64,000 bases of DNA from Duncaniella dubosii (GTDB taxonomy: Bacteria > Bacteroidota > Bacteroidia > Bacteroidales > Muribaculaceae): contig NZ_CP039396.1 in the NCBI RefSeq assembly GCF_004803915.1, positions 1,240,001 through 1,304,000 on the forward strand. The letters are read 5' to 3'. Both the position numbers and the translations under genes were made by a program. Positions 46,096-55,612 of this stretch are shown piece after piece. Under the pieces are notes generated by a model. The model did no database searches, was not told where the DNA came from, and saw only the letters and a list, made by a program, of their open reading frames with translations. Within the stretch, counting starts at the first letter, position 1. The number at the start of each line of letters is the position of its first letter.

Positions 46096-47783
46096 TCAAC
46101 GGGCAATGAGCTTGACCGGAGTCCGGTGTTCGGCAGTCACGATAAAGTAGATGCCATAGGGAAGGGTGATTTCCAGTCCGTCGGAGATTTCCGGGAGGAG
46201 CATTACGGTGCGTCCTGTTGTGTCATAGATGCGTCCTGCGGTCTGTGTCGTTCCACAGCGGAAACGGAGTGTGCTGGGATAGCTTTCAACCGATAGCGGT
46301 GCGTCCTCGCTGATTCCGTTGATGCCGGAATGGCTTATTGAAATAATGTTGGATGGCTCTGAAAGATAGCCGAGCCGACTGCTCTGCACATAATAATTCT
46401 CGTTTTCGCTACCGTTGAAATCATCGATTATAGCGTAGTTCTCATCACATTCCATTGTTTCTTCAATCATATTGCCGTTAACGAAACGCTGGCGCGTGAG
46501 CAGATAGTAGTCGACAACTTCAGGTGCTTCTGACCATGTGGCTTTGTAGGAGGTTTCGGTTATGTCAGACGCGGGATAGGCTGTCAGACGGCTAAGTGTC
46601 GGAACTTCGAGTGCTTCTCCGAGAAGATTGACCGTGGTGCTGCCCTTGAGGTTGGCGTCATAGATGGTGATTTTGGCCGAATGGCTTCCTGTCGATGTCG
46701 GGGCGTAGGTGACCTGAAGCTGATAGCCGGTGGCTGCGTTGATGAGCGATGCTGAGATTGAAGTAGTGAGCGACGGTGTCGAGGCTGCCTGATCGAGCGT
46801 GAACATGTTGCGGTCGGTTCCGCTTATACGCAGAGATACATTGCCCACGATGTTCTCACCGTTTATATATAATATAGAGGTGGTTTTCTTACCGGCGGCG
46901 ACTTGTCCGAAATCAAGAGATGTGTTGTTGACGGGATTGATCAGTATCGGGTCGCCTGTCGGATATCGGATGTGCCGGGCGAGAAGCTTTCGCCAACTTT
47001 CGTTCCCCAGATATATTCGGCAAGATCCGGAAAATCTATATATGGGTTACGGTTGTTTTGATACTCATAGACAATTTCGTTTCGGTCGACTTCCTTTTGG
47101 CTGACAGGATCTTCTCTGTGCCATTTGAGCAAAAGTTCGACAGCCCATGAATTTAAAGTCGGGTATTCGTTCTGTTGGAGCATCCATGTGCTGTTCCATG
47201 TAAGATTCTGGTAACATGTCACCATATAGAAATATGCTCTTGCAAAATCTCCTTTGTATTCATCGGCCGGTTCATATACATACTGTGCGCCGCCTCCTTG
47301 TCCTGATACGGGATAACCGATTTTGCTGACCCCGTTGTCAAATTTGGGATTAGCGGCGGTTACGCCAAGGGGATAGTTGCTTTTTGCCTGATTTGCAGGA
47401 CCGTCGGCAGGGTAGAGATGGTTGAGGTCAACATAGGCCGGTGTGTATTCTACACTGCCGTCGAGTTTCCACCAGCTCTTGGGGAAAGCATGTTCGCGGT
47501 TGAGGCCGGAGAACGATGGGGCGAAACGCTGTACGTTAGAGTACATATCCCACCATTGTTTCGACTCGGGATAGACATCGGTGCGTTCAAAGTAGCGGGG
47601 AAGATTGCTGTAGCTCGACACCGGAGTGTGTGGATTGATTACGTCGAAGACTGCGGTTTTCAGTGCAGCTCCTGACTTGCCTTCAAGCCGAGAGTAGTAA
47701 CCGGCCGGAATCTCGGCTATCATCGCAGGAATAGCCATTGAAACGGATGCCGCCAATGAAAAGAAGCGTAGTGAAAATCTCAT
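46096..47783 (-). CDS. Secreted endonuclease I family nuclease with C-terminal sorting domain, frameshifted
   Basis: The frames 46941-47783 and 46096 to about 46950 join into one protein of about 562 residues. It starts with a signal peptide, then has an endonuclease I catalytic domain (about 25-270) with LNREHAFPKSWW carrying the catalytic histidine, DLNHLYPADGPANQAKSNYPLG and PYIDFPDLAEYIWG. After the break at the run of three G (46949-46951; one extra base gives ATPILINPVNNTSLDFGQVAAG) comes an Ig-like domain and a C-terminal type IX-like sorting segment (GRIYDTTGRTVMLL... LPYGIYFIVTAEHRTPVKLIAR, quoted in parts). It probably degrades extracellular DNA or RNA. Confidence 0.85.
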
Positions 47784-47947
47784 GTAAAAACGGTTGAAAT
47801 AGTGATGAAAAAAGTCTGTCAGAATCAGACCGTGTTGTATGCTAAGCTATAAAAATGGAGGAACCAGCTGTGAGAGTGATGAATGGACGGTGTGGGGGTA
47901 TGCGTATCGGAAAAAACAGGAGGAAGGAGAGGGGGCTGAAGCACTTG

Positions 47948-49045
47948 TCAGTGCTTCAGCTCAACTTTATGTGTTGGCGGGAGTTCTCGGTTGCGTTCGG
48001 CAACTGAGTCAATAACCTCATGGGCCAGATGGGTGAATGCCTGTGCGGTCACACCTTCAGTCAGAGCAATCGGTTTTCCTGAATCGCCACAGTCAGCTAT
48101 AGACCCTACGAGGGGTATCTGGGCGAGAAGTCGTACGCCGAGTTTCTCAGCGAGTCTGACTCCACCTTCTTTTCCGAAAATATAGTAGCGTTCGTCGGGG
48201 TGTTCGGCCGGGGTGAAATAGGCCATATTTTCTACGACACCGAGTACGGGGACATTCACTTTTTCTTCACGGAACATAGCAATACCTTTACGGGCATCGG
48301 CCAGAGCTACTTCCTGCGGGGTTGTCACGACTACCACACCTGTGATCGGGAGTGTCTGAACGAGAGTGAGATGGATGTCGCTTGTTCCCGGAGGCATGTC
48401 GATGACGAAGTAGTCAAGCTCGCCCCAATCGGCATCGACTATCAGTTGTTTGAGTGCATTGGAAGCCATTGAACCGCGCCAGAGTACAGCCTTTTCCTTG
48501 TCGACTACAAAACCGATTGACAGGAGTTTCACTCCATATCGCTCGATCGGGAGTATCAGCTGGCGGCCGTCGACTTCATGGATATATAGTTGTTCGTCTT
48601 CAATACCGAACATTTTAGGCATCGATGGCCCGAAGATGTCAGCGTCAAGAAGACCTACTTTGTAGCCTTCGGCTGCGAGTGCTACAGCAAGGTTGGAGGC
48701 GACAGTCGATTTGCCTACTCCTCCTTTTCCGGATGAGACTCCGATGATGTTCTTTACGCCGGGGAGTACAGGTGCGTTCTTTGTGGCAGGTTGCTGCCGG
48801 GTGGCTACGTTGACCGTGACTTTGACTTCAGGAGAAATATAGGTATGTATGGCGGTTTCGGCTGCACGCACCATTGATTTGATAAACGGGTCGGTAGGTT
48901 TGTCGAATATGAGTGAGAAGCTCACACTGTCACCGTCAATGCGTATATCGTCTTCGACCATCTCTGCTTCGACGAGGTTTTTGCCGTTGCCCGGATAGCG
49001 GACTGTCTGGAGTGCATCTGTAATAAGCGCTGGATATAGTTGCAT
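47948..49045 (-). CDS. apbC: Mrp/NBP35-type iron-sulfur carrier ATPase
   Basis: A 365-residue P-loop ATPase that carries or inserts Fe-S clusters. An N-terminal MIP18/DUF59 domain (about 1-80) precedes the deviant Walker A GKGGVGKS at 107-113 region and the SIMIBI ATPase with LLDADIFGPSMPKMFG, DYFVIDMPPGTSDIHLTLVQ and VVTTPQEVALADARKGI. The CxxC pair present in many Mrp proteins is absent: the matching segment reads MAYFTPAEHPDERYYIFG. This is known in Bacteroidota members. It ends the apbC-trmB-sufE operon. Confidence 0.92.
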   Translation of the reverse strand: MQLYPALITDALQTVRYPGNGKNLVEAEMVEDDIRIDGDSVSFSLIFDKPTDPFIKSMVRAAETAIHTYISPEVKVTVNVATRQQPATKNAPVLPGVKNIIGVSSGKGGVGKSTVASNLAVALAAEGYKVGLLDADIFGPSMPKMFGIEDEQLYIHEVDGRQLILPIERYGVKLLSIGFVVDKEKAVLWRGSMASNALKQLIVDADWGELDYFVIDMPPGTSDIHLTLVQTLPITGVVVVTTPQEVALADARKGIAMFREEKVNVPVLGVVENMAYFTPAEHPDERYYIFGKEGGVRLAEKLGVRLLAQIPLVGSIADCGDSGKPIALTEGVTAQAFTHLAHEVIDSVAERNRELPPTHKVELKH

Positions 49046-49109
49046 GAATGGAGTGGTATTATAGGAAAAGATGGGGTTGATGTATTAACAAATTTTTACG
49101 GCAGAATGT

Positions 49110-49898
49110 TCAATTCTCCTGATTCTTTGTTTCGTAAAATGGATCGGCTGATGACTGGAGGACTCCTCGGCCGAATGAACGGTAAGTGTCGGGTTCGATG
49201 TCGACCTGCGGTTCATCGAGTGCCACGTCTGAGCCGGGAAGTCGCCAAGCAATATATTTGCTCGGTATTCCGCGTCCCAGCCATTGCTGTTCGTAGTAGG
49301 TCCGTATAGGTGGGACTATTTCATTTACATCTGAGTTGTAGAGATCGGCTGTGGTGTGGAGCGGACGGATTGAGTTATGGTCAAGCATCGCCGTCGTGTA
49401 GGCAAAGAGGAAAGGACTATCGGTCTTGAGGTGTATCACGCCTTCCGATGCAAGAACCTGACGGTAGATGTCGAGGAAATGTGTGCCGGTAAGCCGTTTG
49501 TTGACTTTCTTCATCTGTGGATCAGGGAATGTAATCCAGATTTCGGATACCTCGCCCGGCGCGAAAAAGCGTGGGAGCAGATGGATTGATGTGCGCAGAA
49601 ATGCTACGTTGGTCAGTCCGAGTTGATCAACCTCCTTTGCTCCTGTCCACATGCGAGCCCCTTTGATGTCGATGCCAATGAAGTTGCGGTCGGGATAGAG
49701 TTTGCCCATTCCGACAGCATATTCGCCTTTTCCGCATCCGAGTTCGAGGACTATAGGGTTTGAGTTGCCAAACACCTCCTTAGCCCAGTTGCCGCGTAGA
49801 GGACAGTCGCCTTTGCTTTCGAGAACCGACTGAGGATATTGATACACGCATCCGAGAGTTTCCATCTCGGCAAATTTTTTCAGTTTGTTTTTTCCCAT
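49110..49898 (-). CDS. trmB: tRNA (guanosine(46)-N7)-methyltransferase
   Basis: Methylates G46 in the tRNA variable loop using SAM. The 262-residue protein has the TrmB signature LELGCGKGEYAVGMGKLYPDRNFIGIDIKGARMWTGAKE (split near residues 52-92), ITFPDPQMKKVNKRLTGTHFLDIYRQVL and HLKTDSPFLFAYT. Length is normal to slightly long. It lies 13 bases after sufE and 64 bases before apbC on the same strand. Confidence 0.95.
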   Translation of the reverse strand: MGKNKLKKFAEMETLGCVYQYPQSVLESKGDCPLRGNWAKEVFGNSNPIVLELGCGKGEYAVGMGKLYPDRNFIGIDIKGARMWTGAKEVDQLGLTNVAFLRTSIHLLPRFFAPGEVSEIWITFPDPQMKKVNKRLTGTHFLDIYRQVLASEGVIHLKTDSPFLFAYTTAMLDHNSIRPLHTTADLYNSDVNEIVPPIRTYYEQQWLGRGIPSKYIAWRLPGSDVALDEPQVDIEPDTYRSFGRGVLQSSADPFYETKNQEN

Positions 49899-49911
49899 CT
49901 GTCGGTTATTT

Positions 49912-50343
49912 CTACTTCATGTTTTGTTTTGCCTGAAAGGCAAGGGCGTAAAGACGCATCTGTTTTACCATAGCGAGCAAGCCGTTGGAGCGGGTAGGCG
50001 ACAGGTGTTCCGAAAGACCTATGTCATCAATGAAATGGAGATCGGAATTAAGGATGTCGTCAGGAGTCTGGTTGTCAAGCACCTGAATCAGAAGCGAAAT
50101 TATCCCTTTGACGATGATTGCGTCGGAATCGGCCATGTAGTGTACCTTTCCGTCGGGTGTGAGATCGGCGTTTAGCCATACACGGCTCTGGCAACCTTCG
50201 ATGAGGTGGTCGGGAGTCTTGTATTTCTCGTCTATTTCAGGAAGATTGTTGCCGAGGTCGATAATCATGGCATAACGGTCCATCCAGTCATCGACTTCTG
50301 AGAACTCTTCGACAATGTCGTTCTGTATCTGGTCAATAGTCAT
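49912..50343 (-). CDS. sufE: SufE family Fe-S assembly protein
   Basis: Sulfur acceptor that stimulates the SufS cysteine desulfurase. The 143-residue protein has EFSEVDDWMDRYAMIIDLG and the active-site block LIEGCQSRVWL with the reactive Cys, followed by DSDAIIVKGIISLLIQVLDNQTPDDIL. All are family hallmarks. With apbC downstream it suggests an Fe-S maintenance operon, to which trmB has been added. Confidence 0.93.
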   Translation of the reverse strand: MTIDQIQNDIVEEFSEVDDWMDRYAMIIDLGNNLPEIDEKYKTPDHLIEGCQSRVWLNADLTPDGKVHYMADSDAIIVKGIISLLIQVLDNQTPDDILNSDLHFIDDIGLSEHLSPTRSNGLLAMVKQMRLYALAFQAKQNMK

Positions 50344-50377
50344 GTTGTCAGTGTTTTTTTATAAACATATTATTTCG

Positions 50378-50385
50378 CAAAAGTA
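50378..50385 (-). promoter_or_regulatory. -7 box of the sufE operon promoter
   Basis: On the minus strand TACTTTTG (50385-50378) matches TAnnTTTG, 35 bases before the sufE start. The upstream element is weak. Confidence 0.55.
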
Positions 50386-50502
50386 CAAAATTCCCTTGTC
50401 ATTCCATAAAAACAGAATGAGATATAACCTGTAAGATCGGATCATAATTTTTTACTTCAGAATAAAATTCATATCTTCACGCTCTCGAAATCGATAACTG
50501 AC

Positions 50503-51075
50503 ATGAAAAGGATTGCGATATTTGCATCAGGCAACGGCTCCAATGCCGAGAATATAATAAGGTATTTTCAGGAAAAGGGTTCTTCGGGTGAAGTGGCTCT
50601 TGTGGTCTGCAACAAGTCCGGGGCGAAGGTTCTTGAAAGGGCCGGAAGGCTTGGTGTGGAATCGGTCGTGATGTCAAGGGATGAAATAAATGACCGGCAG
50701 TCGATGCTGGGACTCCTTGAGTCGCATAGGATTGACGTTATTGTCCTTGCCGGTTTCCTGCTCATGGTTCCGTCGTTTCTGATTGAGCGTTATCGCGACA
50801 GGATTGTCAATATCCATCCCTCGCTTCTTCCTAAGTTCGGAGGAAAAGGAATGTATGGCCGTCATGTCCATGAGGCGGTTGTCAATTCCGGCGAAGTAGA
50901 GACGGGTATTACTATCCATTATGTCAGTGAGATGTGTGACGAAGGTCGAATGATTTTTCAGGCCCGTACATCTGTGGAGCAGTCTGACACGGCTGAGGAT
51001 GTCGAAAAAAAAGTGCATGAGCTCGAACGTGAACATTTTGCCCGTGTGATAGACGAGACTTTTTTCGGGGGATAA
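50503..51075 (+). CDS. purN: Phosphoribosylglycinamide formyltransferase (GAR transformylase)
   Basis: Transfers a formyl group from 10-formyl-THF to glycinamide ribonucleotide in purine synthesis. The 190-residue protein has FASGNGSNAENI at the N-terminus, LAGFLLMVP, and the catalytic triad Asn103 and His105 (in NIHPSLLPKFGG) with Asp146 (in SEMCDEGRMIFQ). Standard size. It faces away from the sufE operon and is a single gene. Confidence 0.95.
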   Translation: MKRIAIFASGNGSNAENIIRYFQEKGSSGEVALVVCNKSGAKVLERAGRLGVESVVMSRDEINDRQSMLGLLESHRIDVIVLAGFLLMVPSFLIERYRDRIVNIHPSLLPKFGGKGMYGRHVHEAVVNSGEVETGITIHYVSEMCDEGRMIFQARTSVEQSDTAEDVEKKVHELEREHFARVIDETFFGG

Positions 51076-51204
51076 CGTATGAATGGCTGTGCTTCACATG
51101 AAATGTTGTCATGAATTGCTGGCCATCAAACGTCTACGTACTGTTTAGTACGAGCTGAATGATTGGGGGATAGGATTATTATACGTTATTTCACGGTTTT
51201 TGAT

Positions 51205-51212
51205 TAATTTTG
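51205..51212 (+). promoter_or_regulatory. -7 box of the YitT/YczE-type gene promoter
   Basis: TAATTTTG matches TAnnTTTG and lies 24 bases before the ATG at 51236. No clear -33 element is visible. Confidence 0.5.
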
Positions 51213-51235
51213 CAGTGAGAAATGACTGAATAATT

Positions 51236-52000
51236 ATGAATACACTATCGCAATCGGAAACAACGGCCAAAGAAAAAATCATATCATTCATCTGGCAGCA
51301 TGTGCTTCTGTTGGTATCATTGTTTATAATGACTTTTGGTGTGGCCCTCAGCGTGAGGTCTAATCTTGGAAGTAGCGTGATTTCAACGATTCCGTTTGTG
51401 ATGTCGCTTGCCGGAGAGGCGGCCAAAGCTCCGGGACTTACGATCGGAGAATATACGTATGTGATGAATTTTTTTCTTGTAGGGTTGCAGATCCTGATTC
51501 TCCGCCGTCGCTTTCATCTCGTACAGCTTTTTCAGCTTATCATAGGTTTTGTATTTGGATTTTTATTGGATATAAATATGTGGCTGACATCGGCTTTTAC
51601 CGGCGACGGTCTGATATGGCAGATTGTCATGCAGCTGATGGGCTGTCTTGTGTTGGCTATAGGAATATCGTTGGAAATACGGTGTGGATCGGTGACAATG
51701 CCGGGCGAGGGTATAACTGTTGCAGTTACTAAGGCCAGCGGAATTCCGTTTGCGAAAGCCAAAATCATGGTTGACATAAGCCTCGTTGCGATAGCTGTGT
51801 CGCTGGGCTATTTTTACTTCGGACAATGGCAGTGGCATGTGGTAGGCATAGGAACATTGATAGCCATGATTTTTGTCGGGGCAACAGTCAGATATCTTGA
51901 CCCTCATATGGAATGGTTCAACCGTCTTCTATATTATCGCCCCGGTTTCCGCCGCTACGTATATGGCCTCGCACGCTATATCTACCGGCACTTTAATTAA
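51236..52000 (+). CDS. YitT/YczE-type membrane protein (DUF6198-like)
   Basis: A 254-residue inner-membrane protein with about five helices. FGVALSVRSNLGSSVISTIPFVMS near the N-terminus and the repeated GIGTLIAMIFVGATVRYLDPHMEWF near the C-terminus are typical of the YczE/YyaS/YitT group; the IEIRCGSVTMPGEGITVAVTKASG stretch (here SLEIRCGSVTMPGEG) is the family core. The function is unknown. A strong terminator follows it. Confidence 0.82.
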   Translation: MNTLSQSETTAKEKIISFIWQHVLLLVSLFIMTFGVALSVRSNLGSSVISTIPFVMSLAGEAAKAPGLTIGEYTYVMNFFLVGLQILILRRRFHLVQLFQLIIGFVFGFLLDINMWLTSAFTGDGLIWQIVMQLMGCLVLAIGISLEIRCGSVTMPGEGITVAVTKASGIPFAKAKIMVDISLVAIAVSLGYFYFGQWQWHVVGIGTLIAMIFVGATVRYLDPHMEWFNRLLYYRPGFRRYVYGLARYIYRHFN

Positions 52001-52023
52001 ACGTTAATACATATATTTATAAT

Positions 52024-52063
52024 AAGCCCCAAGATTTAACCACGCGGTAGAGTCTTGGGGCTT
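52024..52063 (+). terminator. Terminator after the YitT/YczE-type gene
   Basis: AAGCCCCAAGA (52024-52034) pairs perfectly with TCTTGGGGCTT (52053-52063), followed by GTGTGTCATAATTG. Stem of 11 bp with an 18-base loop. Confidence 0.72.
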
Positions 52064-52174
52064 GTGTGTCATAATTGATTATGGCTTCAAAGGATATAAT
52101 AGAAAGTGTTTTATGTCAGGTGATGAGTCGATTTAAGGTTTGTAGAATTGGAATCATGTTTGTAGAACTAAAGG

Positions 52175-55100
52175 TTAGTTATAGCTTATTATACGAACCG
52201 GACCTATCAGACCTGAGGATTGAAGAGGTTCGTCAGGTTGAACCAACTCGAAATTTGTCCAAGTGACCCTTGATTCGGGTGTGAGGGCTGCATCTCCGAT
52301 CAGTCGGTTGCGCCAAGTGTTGACAACCTCTATTTCAAGTGTATTTTTACCTTCTGTCAGTAATTCTGTGACATTAACGCGATAGGGGGATGTCCATGCT
52401 CCTCCGGCATATTTTCCGTTTATTTTTACTTTTGCCATGACCATGACTTTCCCAAGGTCTAAGAATGTTTGGCCTTCAGGTAGTTTTGGAAGATTAAATT
52501 CTGTTGTGTAGACAGCTTTTCCTGAATAGTTGGCAATAGACCTGTCCGGATGTGTACTCCAGTCAATCAGAGAGTCGATTGCAAGGGCTGTGACGGTCCT
52601 TGACGCTTGGCATCGAATTCTATAGTCCACGGTTTGTCTGTAAGATCCGAGATTATATCGGGGTTGGGATAATTGGTTGAGTATGTAGTTGGTGCGACGG
52701 CATCATTTCGGAATACTATAAACGCACTTTCAAGTGGCTCAAGTTCCATCGGGACAGTAATACCTCCGGATTCGTGTGTCTTAAATTGAGAGAGGTTACG
52801 TATTGAGCCGTCGGTTGCATTCCATAGCTGAGGAGTGTATCCATTGTTGACGCGGAATGTCGGATTTAACGAAATTTTGTCTTCAGTTGGATTTGCTATG
52901 AAATAGACCTCTGCATCGTCAAGACTGCGATGGATGTAGAGTGGCATCTGTTCTCCATTTTCTACGGAAAGATCGGGCTTCAGATTTAAGTCGGTAAAGA
53001 TTTCAGACATTTCTGCTTTATCATTCCATACATTACCGTTTTTATACCTGCTGACTTTCTGGCCCGGAATCCACATGAGTTTTGCGATTTCATTTACAGT
53101 CCTATCGGCCTCCGGATAGTTTGCAAGACTTGGAGAACGTACAGGTGCCGGACCTACGATTGTCAAACCATTCTTTACGAAATTTTCGATACATTCAAGC
53201 ATTTCAGGACGCATCGTATCCTGTGCCGGAAGCACGAGAACACTATATTCCATTCCGCTGTCGAGAATCAGACGTCCGTTCTTGACAGTAGCATGATTTT
53301 TAAGTATATCAGCGTTGATATAGTCAAACGAGTAACCTTCTGGTAAGGGAGGATTGCATTCTCCTGTCATTTTGGGAGCATCCTCTCCGATGAAGTATGC
53401 CACATCTGCTATGTAACGTCCCTGCTGTAGCATATAATTGCAGCGGCGAAGATAATCGGTAAAAAGGTCAAGTTGCTCGAACCATGTATTTTTACGATTA
53501 AATTCATTTCCGAACCATGCTGCTATGCCGGGTTCTTCAGGAGTTTCCATCTGATGGATGAAAAGATGGAGCAGCGAGGCATTTATACCTTCTGTAAAGA
53601 ATCGGTCGACACGCTGTTTCATAACATTCGGATAACGGCCGAACGGGTTTCCTGCTGCGGTGCATGACTCTGACCATATTTTATTTTTACCATAAATGTG
53701 TCCGCAGGATGAAGCCGCACGGTTTTCAATGTCTCCTAATGTACCTTCGCTCCAGTATTCACCGGCTATTTCATCACTTTGACCTCCATACAGCAGGAAT
53801 TCACTCGGGAATCCCCAATGGCCGTAATTCTCTAACCATGTTGTTAGTCCGTGTCTGTTTGAAATTTCCTTTAATCCACCGACATATTCATACGCGATGA
53901 GATCTGCGACAAGTCTGCGTAAATCCCAAAGGAAACGGTCTGACTCCTCATTGTTTCCAACAGGAATGCCTTGAAGGACGGGGAGATATGGTAAAGGTGA
54001 GTAACCGTATTGCTCCGTAAATTTTTCAATCAGTCCATCGGTCCAGTTTTGTCCTCCTGTTTCATAACTGTCTTCTACGACGATGCGGAATGTTTTGCGG
54101 TCCTCGGCCGGAATGCGACGCAGTATTTCTCCGATATAGGCATCGAAATGGCTTTGAAGATGCTTTTTACTCATCTTATCGACTTCAAGTCCTGTGGCCG
54201 CAGGTGTTGCCGGAGAATTGGTAACGCCTGTAGAAGCCATCGCAATGCGTGAAATTACCCAACGCCCTTCAGGCACATCCCATGTCAGCACTCCGTTATT
54301 GACATCAGATGTCAGCACGACAACTTTTTCAGGATTGATTGTCCATTCTGATGTTGTGTAGACGGGCTGATTTGCCCACATGTAGTAGTCCCACATAGGC
54401 AGCGGTTCCTGACACATTTTTGCAAGCTGTTTCTCTGCCGTTCTCTCAATTTTCGGGCATTCGGATAGGGTCACCTTGATTTCCCCGGAGCCGTTATTTC
54501 CTAATTCGAGTGTAACCTCATCTGTCCGGATTTCAGGTATGGATATGACGATTGGGGCATAAGGATTGAACCCTACTATATTCTGATCATTAAATCTGTC
54601 AATGTCGAATCGTCTCAACTCTTTCCACTCACCGTTTATTTTAGCTTTAATTGCGGCTTCTGTGCGGATTGGTCTGGAGACTTCAACAGTCAGGCTGCGT
54701 AGTGTTTCCGGTTTGTCGAGTTTGATTGACGAGGTAAGTGGCTTACCTTCTGTTTTCAAGATTGTATTTGTTTTTGAAAATGCCTCAGACTCAAAAGCGG
54801 GATAGGCTATCACGGCTTCGTCCTGACAGGCATTCTCAATAGCCGGTAGGGTTATTTTCTGTAATCCGGGGCCTTCGACTGTTGTTTCAGCCGATACTAT
54901 ATGTCTCATGGATTGAGCCGGTGAAATCCACGGCCCTCCTGACTGGCTCCAGCCCGGACAATTGAATATTCCGATTTCAATATCAAGTTCACCGGCGGTT
55001 TTCAACGCCTGATGAAGTGTCTTCCACCAAAGCTCGCTGTCATAGGTAGCTTTCCCATTCGGAAGACCTTCAATTCCAATCATGCCGATCTGCGCGCGCG

Positions 55101-55329
55101 TTATCCCGGCCTTTTTCATGGCCTGTAGGTCTTTGATTGCGCCTTCAGGCGACAAGTTGTCGTTAAGCCAGTACCAATAAGTCGCAATACGGATTGAATC
55201 GGGTGGGGTCATGAAGCTTTCCTCAATCGTGGAGATTGAAGCCGATGATGACTGGTTGGTACAGGCAGTCTGTATGATGCAACTTGTTGCTAACAGTGAC
55301 AGGGAGAGAATCAGGTTATTTAGCCGCAT
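52175..55329 (-). CDS. GH106-type alpha-L-rhamnosidase, lipoprotein, frameshifted
   Basis: The frames 52567-55329 and 52175-52630 join into one protein of about 1050 residues. The N-terminus looks lipidated (LLATSC, Cys17). The catalytic part begins PPDSIRIATYWYWLNDNLSPEGAIKDLQAMKKAG (quoted in halves), a GH106 hallmark, with GIFNCPGWSQSGGPW, LYGGQSDEIAGEYW and ENYGHWGFPSEFLLY further on. C-terminally there is a galactose-binding-like domain (AKVKINGKYAGGAW). The break is near 52586-52589; one extra base gives GPSQALAIDSLIDWS. It releases L-rhamnose from pectin-type side chains and diverges from the GH28-like gene. Confidence 0.9.
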
Positions 55330-55413
55330 GGTGATTTGAAAATGTGATGAGGTTTGATTTGCTTATCGTATAATGTGATATACTTTAAAAGTGGCGAGGC
55401 TTTTAATTTCTGG

Positions 55414-55421
55414 CAAAGATA
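55414..55421 (-). promoter_or_regulatory. -7 box of the GH106 promoter
   Basis: On the minus strand TATCTTTG (55421-55414) matches TAnnTTTG. The leader to the start at 55329 is about 80 bases. With the box at 55563 it makes a divergent promoter pair. Confidence 0.55.
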
Positions 55422-55562
55422 ACTGATATATGATTCGTAAGCATTTGTTATCTGTGCCATTTTTTGTCGGATATGTGCAATACGGTTGTGAGTATAGGGT
55501 GGTGACAACACATGACAACATTTTTGACACAATAGGAGAAATCTCTTGGAGGTGGAATTTTT

Positions 55563-55570
55563 TATATTTG
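55563..55570 (+). promoter_or_regulatory. -7 box of the GH28-like gene promoter
   Basis: TATATTTG matches TAnnTTTG and lies 43 bases before the ATG at 55613. No TTTG is found at the right distance upstream, as might be expected for an activator-dependent promoter. Confidence 0.55.
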
Positions 55571-55612
55571 CATTATGATTATTTATCATAATCCTGACAT
55601 GAAGCACTTGGT

